Source: Streptomyces niphimycinicus (GTDB lineage Bacteria > Actinomycetota > Actinomycetes > Streptomycetales > Streptomycetaceae). From it: a stretch of 64,000 bases of DNA. Position 1 is the stretch's first letter. Every line of letters begins with the position of its first letter. Below, one piece after another: positions 30,793 through 37,501 of this stretch. The translations under genes and the position numbers were made by a program. Location of the stretch: positions 1 through 64,000 of the forward strand of contig NZ_JAHLEM010000053.1 in NCBI RefSeq assembly GCF_018883605.1. Reading direction: 5' to 3'. A model generated the notes under the pieces. It was not told the DNA's origin, did not search any database, and was given only the letters and a program-made list of their open reading frames with translations.

Positions 30793-31962
30793 TTAGAGGT
30801 CAAGGTGTATGGCTGTCGCCATGTCGCGCATCTCGCTCGTTAGTGTCCGGCGTCCCTCAATGATCCGGCGCATCACCGTACGGGCGTACGTCTGGTTGGG
30901 GATCCATTCCGGGGAAGAGGCCCGAATCTCTGACAGCTTGTCGAACGCTTCTGCGTATTCGCCTGTCTTCGCGTACGCATCGGCCACGTCCAACAGATGG
31001 CGATTCCTGTTGTTGCTCGTCGCCCTGAGTGTCGATACAGGGATCTTTTGAGCGAGGCGGAGTACAACGTCCGGCCGATTCGTGACGCTGGCGTTCTCGG
31101 CCGTCTTGAGTTTGACCGTGGTGGGGCCAAAGGTCATGAGAAAGTCATTCTCTGGCGTGTGTTCGCGGCCGAGCATGACTGCGGCTCCCTGAGCCAGTCG
31201 CATTGCGCGCTCGGCTGTATCCGCTTCTTCATTTCGCACGGCTGCGGCCGAGAGGCGAAGGAGCATCCAACCCCAGGTGCTCAGTTCCGCTGGCGTCGCG
31301 CGGCTTGGCCGTGGCTCGATTTCGTCGGCCCACTCCACAGCAAGATTTAGCGCGCTTTCCAATTTTCCTTGACGGAGTAGCAACCAGCATTGAATGTTCG
31401 CCGTTGCTGCACCATCCATGGGATCGGCTGCGCTGTCCATTGCCCGCTGAAGGGCTACGTTGGCGGCGTCAAACTGACGCGTTGCCACCATGAGCCATCC
31501 GGATAGCTGCAAGAGCCTTGCGCGGATGCTACGTCCCTCGGTCCCGAGGGCATCGGCGTCTCGAAGCATTCCGGGTAGCACCGTGGAAAGCTCGGCGAAT
31601 TTATCTTTCGCGAAGAGAGGTACGGAGTCATCAAGCGCCCTCTTGACTCCGGCTATAGTGGGCGGCTCGTCGTCTAGTTCCCGGGGGAGTGGGGGAAGTG
31701 CGAGCGCCTTCCTGACGGCTTCCCATCGCTCTTCTGTGCCGACTACCGGCCCTTCAACTTTGGGGCCGTTCATGAGCTGCGTGGTGGTTACTCGAAGAGC
31801 GGCGGCGAGCATGCGGAGCGTCTCCATTCGGGCAGTGGCCCGATCGCCTTGCTCCAGCTTCCGGATGATCGAGATTGATACGCCAGACGCCTTGGCCAAC
31901 TCACCCTGCGTCAAGCCCCGTTGCTTCCTCACGGCTTTCAACGTCTCGCCCACATTGCTCAT
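30793..31962 (-). CDS. AICE XRE-family regulator with TPR-like domain
   Basis: 389 aa. N-terminal helix-turn-helix (residues about 5-62: LKAVRKQRGLTQGELAKASG, VSISIIRKLEQGDRATARME) followed by a long all-helical region with repeated helix pairs of TPR type (about 120-389), as in regulators sensing peptides or partner proteins. No ribosome site; a TACTCT hexamer close to the ATG suggests a leaderless message. Divergent from the rightward small genes, it is a good candidate for controlling excision or transfer. Confidence 0.78.
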   Translation of the reverse strand: MSNVGETLKAVRKQRGLTQGELAKASGVSISIIRKLEQGDRATARMETLRMLAAALRVTTTQLMNGPKVEGPVVGTEERWEAVRKALALPPLPRELDDEPPTIAGVKRALDDSVPLFAKDKFAELSTVLPGMLRDADALGTEGRSIRARLLQLSGWLMVATRQFDAANVALQRAMDSAADPMDGAATANIQCWLLLRQGKLESALNLAVEWADEIEPRPSRATPAELSTWGWMLLRLSAAAVRNEEADTAERAMRLAQGAAVMLGREHTPENDFLMTFGPTTVKLKTAENASVTNRPDVVLRLAQKIPVSTLRATSNNRNRHLLDVADAYAKTGEYAEAFDKLSEIRASSPEWIPNQTYARTVMRRIIEGRRTLTSEMRDMATAIHLDL

Positions 31963-32116
31963 ATGGCCAGAGTAAGGGCCTAGCCACTGAGAAGCGATAC
32001 GTCAAGAGGGGCGTGGCCTTGAATCCGATGAAGATCAGTAATTCGGGTGATGGGTGCTCGCCCTTCCCGATACATGGTTGACCATGCCTGAGCGGTGGTC
32101 GCATGCTGGCAACTCA

Positions 32117-32141
32117 TTGGGACGAGTGACGACCAGACGAG
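32117..32141 (+). promoter_or_regulatory. 25-bp repeated motif, copy 1
   Basis: Begins TTGGGACGAGTG and ends ACCAGACGAG. 22 of 25 positions match the copy at 34484-34508, and both sit about 15-35 bp before the first gene of a rightward set. Nearby, CATGG-TTGA-CCATG (32073-32086) forms a small dyad. Best read as a shared promoter or operator element of the AICE. Confidence 0.6.
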
Positions 32142-32175
32142 TGGTCGGCTCCCTTCGAGTAGAGAGGTAGTGATC

Positions 32176-32262
32176 ATGTTCTATTGGCGGCCAGCGTTGG
32201 TGATGTGGTTTCTCGTGCTGGTGGCACTGATGGGGCTGTGCGGGCACCCGGGGGTGCGGTAG
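32176..32262 (+). CDS. AICE 28-aa membrane peptide
   Basis: ATG 32176, preceded by GAGAGG, encodes M-F-Y-W-R-P-A then a hydrophobic helix (LVMWFLVLVALMGLCG) and H-P-G-V-R. It is the first frame after the repeated promoter motif. No function known; could be a leader or a tiny membrane protein. Confidence 0.45.
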   Translation: MFYWRPALVMWFLVLVALMGLCGHPGVR

Positions 32263-32264
32263 CG

Positions 32265-32447
32265 GTGTCCTTGCAGAAACGCGCCCTTTCGGGCTCAACG
32301 CGCACAGACCGTACGCGTGTCGCGGCAGATGGTAGTGAGATCCGAGTGTCGGACGTGACACGAGTGACGCCGGTCATATTGGATCGTGTGTGCGGGGGCT
32401 GGATGGCCTATGGGTGGGGAGGTGACCACTCCGGTGGTGGATCATGA
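32265..32447 (+). CDS. Possible AICE 60-aa protein
   Basis: GTG 32265 starts 2 bp after the previous stop. Product V-S-L-Q-K-R-A-L-S-G... has mixed composition and GC-rich third codon positions in its first half. Overlaps the next gene by 38 bp. No recognisable domain. May be a genuine small protein or a chance frame. Confidence 0.3.
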   Translation: MSLQKRALSGSTRTDRTRVAADGSEIRVSDVTRVTPVILDRVCGGWMAYGWGGDHSGGGS

Positions 32448-32760
32448 CCCTGAGTGGGATGAGCATCAGCGGCCGAGAGAGGCAGAGCAGCCGGAAGAGG
32501 CTGTATGGGTGCCTGACGCTAGGTACGTGGCGGCGTGGCGTGAGGCTCGGGACGCTACGGATGCGCTTACTGCCGCGCTGGCTGCCGTGGACGGTGGATG
32601 CGTGAGCAGAGGTGATGTGGTGCTGACACCGAGCACCGATGGCGTGGGGCGGCCCGTGGTTCGGTTCGCGGGTCGGGCCAGTCCTGAGGCAGTGCGGCGG
32701 GTGGCTGATGTACTCAGGCGCGGCGCGGGGGCGCGGCCTGGGTGGTCGGCTGGTCGGTGA
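32410..32760 (+). CDS. AICE hypothetical protein, 116 aa
   Basis: ATG 32410 (a GTG at 32422 is an alternative). Acidic N-terminus (DHDPEWDEHQRPREAEQPEE) and a helical segment ARYVAAWREARDATDALTAAL followed by GRPVVRFAGRASPEAVRRVA. Similar proteins occur in Streptomyces conjugative elements, but no function is known to me. Confidence 0.6.
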   Translation: MGGEVTTPVVDHDPEWDEHQRPREAEQPEEAVWVPDARYVAAWREARDATDALTAALAAVDGGCVSRGDVVLTPSTDGVGRPVVRFAGRASPEAVRRVADVLRRGAGARPGWSAGR

Positions 32761-32803
32761 TTGAGCGCACGGTGCTGGATCGGTGCAGGTGAGCACCGCC
32801 GCC

Positions 32804-32970
32804 GGCCGTAGCGGCTTTTGGGCGGGAGCTGCCACGGGGCGAGAGAACAGGGGGCCTTACGCTGGCCCGGCGAATCGGGCGGGTCTGTGATCCTGCCCGC
32901 GTTTGCGACCGATTGGCCCCCTGTTCTTAGAGGCTCGCCCCGTGGTGGCTGCCTAAAAGCCGCGTAGGCC
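32804..32970. repeat. 167-bp imperfect inverted repeat (large stem-loop), candidate single-strand origin
   Basis: Three perfect blocks pair in order: GCGGCTTTT (32811) with AAAAGCCGC (32955), CCACGGGGCGAG (32832) with CTCGCCCCGTGG (32934), and AGAACAGGGGGCC (32844) with GGCCCCCTGTTCT (32915). Outer arms reach 32804 and 32970. The 58-nt apex holds a smaller GCCCG/CGGGC hairpin. No protein-coding frame fits here (32761-33083). In a rolling-circle element a non-coding structure this size suggests an sso/sti site for second-strand synthesis, or a structured RNA. Confidence 0.75.
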
Positions 32971-33083
32971 GTCGGCCCCAGCCACGACGGCTCAGCCCTG
33001 ATGGATGGCTGCGGAGTGCCCCTTGCTGCGGGGGCAGATGGCTTGGAGCATGGCCAGAGACCGAACGACATAGGGAGGTCGTT

Positions 33084-33278
33084 ATGAGGTTCTTCGGTGA
33101 AAGACGCAAGCCTGAGCGGCCGTTACGGACTCGCGGGCGTGGCGCGGTGCGGGTCGAGAAGGACAGGCGGGGCCGTGAGTGGGTGACGTGCACGGGGTGC
33201 GGTCGCCGCAAGATGAACCCTGGCTTCGCTCCCAGCAAGTTCGCTGCCCGCGACCATGCGGACTCGTGCACCTGCTGA
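33084..33278 (+). CDS. AICE small basic CxxC protein
   Basis: 64 aa, ATG 33084 with GGGAGG 8 bp before. Basic N-terminus (FFGERRKPERPLRTRGRG), then WVTCTGCGRRKMNPGF and a final DHADSCTC, giving a likely zinc-binding Cys4. Could bind nucleic acid. Preceded by the 167-bp stem-loop. Confidence 0.6.
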   Translation: MRFFGERRKPERPLRTRGRGAVRVEKDRRGREWVTCTGCGRRKMNPGFAPSKFAARDHADSCTC

Positions 33279-33414
33279 GTGACTGGCGTGCGGCGCGGAA
33301 CCTGGTGAGGGCTGCTGGGCGGAACGGCTGACCGGCGCCGTGAGCAGGGCAGTTGGCGCTGTGCCTCGTGGAAGCCGCGGGAGGGGGTCTGCCTTTCCTG
33401 TGACCGCACGAAGA

Positions 33415-33441
33415 AAGCCCCCGCGCGATGCGTGGGGGCTT
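33415..33441. terminator. Hairpin terminator between convergent AICE genes
   Basis: AAGCCCCC (33415-33422) pairs with GGGGGCTT (33434-33441), with inner GCGC/GCGT pairing across GAT. It separates the rightward 64-aa gene from the leftward GntR gene. Confidence 0.75.
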
Positions 33442-33480
33442 CTGGCTGTCCATGGAGCGTCTGTGGTGGTGCCGGGCGGC

Positions 33481-33559
33481 GGGGCCGTCCGGACGGACCG
33501 GCCGCCAGGCCGCAGCCGTCCGAGGCGGCCCCACCGCCCGGCGCGCCGCTAGGCGCGCC
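33481..33559. repeat. GC-rich inverted repeats downstream of the GntR gene
   Basis: GGGGCCG...GGACGG at 33481 pairs imperfectly with CCGTCC...CGGCCCC ending at 33532, and GGCGCGCC occurs twice around a GCTA loop at 33540-33559. The 33279-33588 interval has no gene; these structures and the terminator fill it. Confidence 0.6.
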
Positions 33560-33588
33560 CTTGAGTAAGTAAAGAAGATCTAGACGCG

Positions 33589-34365
33589 CTAGCCGCGCTT
33601 GGGCGTTGTTGGGGTGATGCGGTAGCTGAGGCTGGCGGACTCCGCGCTCATGCGCAGCTCCTCTACGAGCAACGCGCGGCCCTCCTGGTCTTCGGTCACG
33701 CGGTGCGTGATCAGGATCGTGTCAGCCGCGAGGGCGGCTTGCTCGTCCGGGCGCGCGCTGCGGGCCGTCACGGTTTCCCAGAAGGAGAGCGTGTGTCCGG
33801 CGTCGGCGAGCATGGCGTATAGCTCTTCGGGGTGGGCGTCGGGACATTCCGCTAGGGCGGGTACCTCGTCGGCGATGTCGAACGGGACCGTGGTGAGGGC
33901 GGCGGCCCTGACTCCGGTGTCCTCGTCGATGATCAGGCGCTCGGCTGTGAGGGTGTGGATGGGGCCTCGGCCGATGAGTCGGGCGATGGTGCCGCGTGCG
34001 TGGCCGCGCGTGACAGTCACGGTCTCGGCCTTGGTGAACGGGTGGCCGAGCTCCAGCCTCTTGCCTCGGCGGATCAGCGTCCGCTTGATCGCGTGGGTGT
34101 GCTCGGGCTCTTGGCGGACGTACGTACCCTTGCCCTGCTGGCTGACTGCGAGCCCCATCCTGCGCAGCTCGGCGACTGCCTGTCGCACAGTGTTGCGGGA
34201 CACCTGGTACCGCTCCAACAGCTCTGTCTCAGAAGGCAACTGGCTCCCCGGCGGATACTCGCCCTCCTCGCCCTCTGCGATGGAGTCGGCCAAGATCCGT
34301 GCAAGCTGGCGGTAGCGCGGCTCGCTGTGCAACGGCTGGGCGGTGCTGTGGCTGCGTCCCGGCAT
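33589..34365 (-). CDS. GntR/HutC-family regulator (KorSA-like) of the AICE
   Basis: 258 aa from ATG 34365, chosen because GAGGAG lies 8 bp upstream; the frame opens further to 34431. N-terminal wHTH (YRQLARILADSIAEGEEGEY, PPGSQLPSETELLERYQVSR, NTVRQAVAELRRMGLAV) and a UTRA ligand domain (about residues 100-250). HutC-type GntR proteins such as KorSA of pSAM2 repress replication and transfer genes. A perfect 9-bp inverted repeat and the 25-bp motif in the divergent intergenic region are likely targets. Confidence 0.85.
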   Translation of the reverse strand: MPGRSHSTAQPLHSEPRYRQLARILADSIAEGEEGEYPPGSQLPSETELLERYQVSRNTVRQAVAELRRMGLAVSQQGKGTYVRQEPEHTHAIKRTLIRRGKRLELGHPFTKAETVTVTRGHARGTIARLIGRGPIHTLTAERLIIDEDTGVRAAALTTVPFDIADEVPALAECPDAHPEELYAMLADAGHTLSFWETVTARSARPDEQAALAADTILITHRVTEDQEGRALLVEELRMSAESASLSYRITPTTPKRG

Positions 34366-34438
34366 GGTGCGTGCTCCTCGGGGTCTGGCCCGGCTGGGCT
34401 TCGGCTCGGTCATGGGGGTGGGGACGTGCACTCATCAG

Positions 34439-34485
34439 AATAAGTGCTTGCCTTGTTCGGTCAAGATGCCTCATGCGCACTTATT
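34439..34485. promoter_or_regulatory. Inverted repeat AATAAGTGC / GCACTTATT
   Basis: Perfect 9-bp arms at 34439-34447 and 34477-34485, in the divergent region between the GntR gene and the rep/tra operon, with the right arm overlapping the second 25-bp motif. Good candidate for GntR binding. Confidence 0.6.
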
Positions 34486-34508
34486 GGTACGAGTAATAAC
34501 CAGACGAG
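34484..34508 (+). promoter_or_regulatory. 25-bp repeated motif, copy 2
   Basis: Begins TTGGTACGAGTA and ends ACCAGACGAG; pairs with the copy at 32117. It lies 16 bp before the start codon of the first gene of the replication and transfer operon. Confidence 0.6.
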
Positions 34509-34524
34509 CTGATGGAGGATGGTC

Positions 34525-34737
34525 ATGTTCGAAAACCTCACGCCTGCTGACCGTGTGGCGGCTGTGCATCGCTGTGGTGACCCCGTAACTGCCGCTCAGC
34601 GTGCAGTCGCGACCGGCCTCCTCGTGGACATGCTCAATGCCGCTGAGCGACATGGTGTGACCCTCGCCGACTTCGATGCGGTGGTGGATCTGCCGGGCGG
34701 CTGCCTTGACGTGGTGCTTTCGAAGCGCGGTCGCTGA
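34525..34737 (+). CDS. AICE 70-aa hypothetical protein
   Basis: ATG 34525 follows GGAGG by 6 bp; the ATG at 34519 is too close to the ribosome site. Begins MFENLTPADRVAAVHRCGD. Small helical acidic protein, first gene of the rightward operon. Function unknown. Confidence 0.6.
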   Translation: MFENLTPADRVAAVHRCGDPVTAAQRAVATGLLVDMLNAAERHGVTLADFDAVVDLPGGCLDVVLSKRGR

Positions 34738-34746
34738 CGCGTGGCG

Positions 34747-34770
34747 GGGCCGGTGAACAAAGCCCGGCCC
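34747..34770 (+). terminator. Intercistronic hairpin
   Basis: GGGCCGG and CCGGCCC pair across a 10-nt loop, 10 bp after the 70-aa gene. May be a weak terminator or message-stabilising structure. Confidence 0.45.
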
Positions 34771-34825
34771 TCTCGTCAGCTCCATGCCGGTGTGCTCATG
34801 AGATCTATGAGAGAGGTGAACTCTG

Positions 34826-35197
34826 TTGCAAACCATTCCTGTGGACGTGCGGCGTCTGGGCGCGCTTATGTGCGTCGTTCCGCCTGAGCCTCGGGTGAAT
34901 CGGGAGACAGGAGAGGTCCGCACGGACCGGGAGGGGCGTCGGCTGTACGTGGTCGGTGTCTCGGTCCGTCAGCCGGAGTCCCGGCGGGCGGATGTCATTG
35001 AGGTTGTCGTGCCGGGTGAGGCTCCGGCCGTCGCGGAAGGTATGCGCGTCCGGATTCAGGATCTCGTCGCGGTGGCTTGGGAGATCGACGGTCGGCGCGG
35101 CACTAGCTACCGCGCCGTGGCCATCACCCCTGCGGAGAGCGGGGAGAAAGCGGCGCCGGTCGCGGGCCGGGCGAAGTCGTCTGGCGGTGACGGCTGA
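34826..35197 (+). CDS. AICE conserved hypothetical (QTIPVD family)
   Basis: 123 aa from TTG 34826 with GAGAGG 9 bp upstream. Starts M-Q-T-I-P-V-D-V-R-R-L, then PRVNRETGEVRTDREGRRLY and EVVVPGEAP. This type of protein is conserved upstream of the tra and rep genes in AICEs; it is all-beta by appearance. Function unknown, possibly a replication or transfer accessory. Its stop overlaps the next start (TGATG). Confidence 0.6.
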   Translation: MQTIPVDVRRLGALMCVVPPEPRVNRETGEVRTDREGRRLYVVGVSVRQPESRRADVIEVVVPGEAPAVAEGMRVRIQDLVAVAWEIDGRRGTSYRAVAITPAESGEKAAPVAGRAKSSGGDG

Positions 35198-35427
35198 TGC
35201 CTGATCCGTCCGAGCTTCGGCTGGCCGTCGTGGACTGGACAGACCTGCGTCGGTACGTGTGGGAGCTGGCCAACCAGATGAACGCTGCCGACTTCGACCA
35301 GATGGACGCGGGTGATCGTGAGCGGCTGGCGCGGGTCGCGCTGGCGGTCGCGAATCTCGCTCAAACCATGATCACGCGCTCTGGAAGTGGGGGGTACAAG
35401 TGGTGGAACAAGCCGACGTCGTCGTGA
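35197..35427 (+). CDS. AICE 76-aa hypothetical protein
   Basis: ATG 35197 overlaps the previous stop. Helical, acidic (YVWELANQMNAADFDQMDAG). No domain recognised. Translationally coupled in the operon. Confidence 0.55.
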   Translation: MPDPSELRLAVVDWTDLRRYVWELANQMNAADFDQMDAGDRERLARVALAVANLAQTMITRSGSGGYKWWNKPTSS

Positions 35428-35621
35428 AGCGCCTGATGCGGAATCTCCGCCTGCTGAGCGGCTGCGATGACCTGCTGACCGCCATGGAGGGCGGCCCGCT
35501 GGTCGCCGAGATCATGGCGCTCACGGCGCGCACTGCTCAGCAGACCGCCGACGATGCCCGAACCATGCTCCTGACGCTCCGCCAGGAAGGCGGCGGTAGT
35601 GATCGCGGAGGTGATCACTGA
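35400..35621 (+). CDS. AICE 73-aa hypothetical protein
   Basis: GTG 35400 (or 35403), overlapping the previous gene by 28 bp. Helical (MVEQADVVVKRLMRNLRLLS, LTARTAQQTADDARTMLL). Its stop overlaps the start of the translocase gene. Function unknown. Confidence 0.5.
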   Translation: MVEQADVVVKRLMRNLRLLSGCDDLLTAMEGGPLVAEIMALTARTAQQTADDARTMLLTLRQEGGGSDRGGDH

Positions 35622-36967
35622 TGCCGTGGGAGCTTACGGTCTGGCTGCTTCTCCTGTTGGCCTTCGTGACACAGGCGCGCTGGGAACATCGGCTGCCGTC
35701 GATGCCTCGGGGACTGCGTCGCTTTGGGGCGCTGCCGTGGCGGTGGTACCTCGGCGGCTTCCCGGCTGCGTTGATCAGGATGCGGTTCACCTGGCGCCGG
35801 TTCACCCGCAACGCGGACTTGGCGGTGCAGCGCCAGCCGCCGCGTGCTCTGGTCGGTCGCGATCTGATCGTGACGGGTCGGGCTGTGCGGATGATCCCGC
35901 CCCGTCTGGGGCTGCCTCGTCCTACGCGAGACGGCCTGGTGGTGCGGGTGCAACTCCATCCGGGTCAGACACCGATTCCGTACATCGAAGCGGCACCAGC
36001 CATGGCGCACGCCTGGCGGATGCATGCCGTCCGCGTGGTCTCGTTTCGGCGTGGTGAAGTGACGATCACTGCCACCTGGCGAGACCCCCTGACCGATGCG
36101 GGCACTGAGCCGAAGCGCTACCCGGGGCGGGTACTTGCTGCACAGGTGGGCCGTACAGAGCTCGGCATGGGCTGGACTCTCGACATGCGGCAGGTGCCGC
36201 ACTGGCTGGTGGTCGGCGCGACCCAATCCGGGAAATCCACCCTGCTCGCGTCCCTGGTGGCCGAGCTTGCACCGCAGCCGGTAGCGCTCGTCGGAATCGA
36301 CTGCAAAGGCGGCATGGAGCTGTCACTGGTCGAACGGCGGCTGTCCGCGCTGGCCTGTAGCCGGACGGAAGCGCTGGCGCTCCTGGTGGCGCTCCTCGAT
36401 GAGGCGCAAGAGCGCATGGCCGTCTGCCGTAGGGCTGGCGCCCGGTCCATCTGGGAGTTGCCTGAGCACGTGCGGCCGGTGCCGGTCGTGCTCCTGGTCG
36501 ATGAGCTGGCCGAGCTGTACCTGGTCGACGGTTCGCGGGTCAGTCGGCAAGAGGCGGCCGAGTGCTCAACGGCCCTGCTCCGGCTGGGGCAGCTTGGGGC
36601 GGCTCTGGGGCTGCACCTGGTGGTCGCCGCTCAGCGGATGGGCTCTGAGCTGGGGGCCGGGGTGACTGCTCTGCGGGCTCAGCTCGGCGGCCGTATCTGC
36701 CACCGAGTGCACGATCAGCAGACGGCAGAAATGGCCCTTGGTGATCTGGCAGAGGACGCGGTTGTGGCGGCTCAGGTGATCACTGAGGAAGAGCAAGGGG
36801 TGGCCATTACGACGGTCGGCGGCACCTGGGCCCGTGTGCGGTCTCGACTGACCACTACTGCTGATGCTCGGGAAATCGCGGCGCGGTATGCCGACCGGAC
36901 ACCGGATCTGCCTGCGCTGGTACGCGCCATGGACACAGTGAATAAGGAGGGAGGCGGAAATGACTGA
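35621..36967 (+). CDS. FtsK/SpoIIIE-type DNA translocase (TraB/TraSA-like transfer protein)
   Basis: 448 aa. N-terminal hydrophobic segment (LTVWLLLLLAFVTQA) anchors it in the membrane; the motor domain has Walker A GATQSGKST (residues 199-207) and Walker B VVLLVDELAEL. In Streptomyces, a single protein of this type moves double-stranded DNA between hyphae during conjugation. The family's C-terminal wHTH, which recognises TRS repeats, is not obvious. It overlaps both neighbours by a few bases in the operon. Confidence 0.88.
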   Translation: MPWELTVWLLLLLAFVTQARWEHRLPSMPRGLRRFGALPWRWYLGGFPAALIRMRFTWRRFTRNADLAVQRQPPRALVGRDLIVTGRAVRMIPPRLGLPRPTRDGLVVRVQLHPGQTPIPYIEAAPAMAHAWRMHAVRVVSFRRGEVTITATWRDPLTDAGTEPKRYPGRVLAAQVGRTELGMGWTLDMRQVPHWLVVGATQSGKSTLLASLVAELAPQPVALVGIDCKGGMELSLVERRLSALACSRTEALALLVALLDEAQERMAVCRRAGARSIWELPEHVRPVPVVLLVDELAELYLVDGSRVSRQEAAECSTALLRLGQLGAALGLHLVVAAQRMGSELGAGVTALRAQLGGRICHRVHDQQTAEMALGDLAEDAVVAAQVITEEEQGVAITTVGGTWARVRSRLTTTADAREIAARYADRTPDLPALVRAMDTVNKEGGGND

Positions 36968-37145
36968 AGCACAGGCAATGCCCATTGCAATCGCTGTCGG
37001 GTTGCTCTGCATTCTGATCCTCCGGTCCCGGGAAGTCACCTGGTGGGTAGGCGCCCTTTTCTTCCTCTGGGGATTCACCATGGCAAGCACCACCCCGGGG
37101 CTTACCATCACGGATTTCCTGCAATGGGCGGTCTACCAGAAGTAA
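36960..37145 (+). CDS. AICE 61-aa membrane protein (SpdB-like position)
   Basis: ATG 36960 overlaps the translocase stop. Two hydrophobic segments (AMPIAIAVGLLCILIL and WWVGALFFLWGFTMAST). Position and size fit a spread protein helping plasmid movement along the mycelium, though there is no sequence proof. Confidence 0.65.
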   Translation: MTEAQAMPIAIAVGLLCILILRSREVTWWVGALFFLWGFTMASTTPGLTITDFLQWAVYQK

Positions 37146-37165
37146 GGATCCAGGGAGGGAGCAAG

Positions 37166-37276
37166 ATGCCTCACCTGTATGTGAGGTGCCGTGCCTGCGG
37201 TCGGCTACGGCAGCGCACTCGGGGCGGCCGTCTCCGGCGGTGCCGTTGCTGTCGGCGTCGTCCGCCTGGGCGCTGA
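37166..37276 (+). CDS. AICE 36-aa Arg/Cys-rich zinc-ribbon-like peptide
   Basis: ATG 37166 with GGGAGG 9 bp upstream. Starts MPHLYVRCRACGRLRQR and ends with C-R-C-C-R-R-R-P-P-G-R. Two CxxC-like pairs would bind zinc. Function unknown. Confidence 0.5.
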   Translation: MPHLYVRCRACGRLRQRTRGGRLRRCRCCRRRPPGR

Positions 37277-37354
37277 CCTCTGATAGCTGAACGTGACGGC
37301 CGGCGCGAACCCAGCGTGACAATCCCCAGCTCAAACCCTAGAGGAGCAGTGCCC

Positions 37355-37501
37355 GTGTACCTGGCCATCGATCGCCTCTCCGCCATGGCGGCGGACTACC
37401 AAGAAAGGGCACCGCCGCATGACGTCCCCTTGGGACACTCCTCGTGCGCGGCGCTCCGCACTCGAAATCGCGGAGCGCCTTCGCACGCTCTCAGAGACTG
37501 A
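37355..37501 (+). CDS. Possible 48-aa peptide leading into rep
   Basis: GTG 37355, preceded by GAGGAG (37341). V-Y-L-A-I-D-R-L-S-A-M-A-A-D-Y-Q-E-R-A then overlap with the first 83 bp of rep in another frame. The start signal is good and the N-terminal half looks coding; the rest reads over the candidate origin. May regulate rep translation. Confidence 0.35.
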   Translation: MYLAIDRLSAMAADYQERAPPHDVPLGHSSCAALRTRNRGAPSHALRD

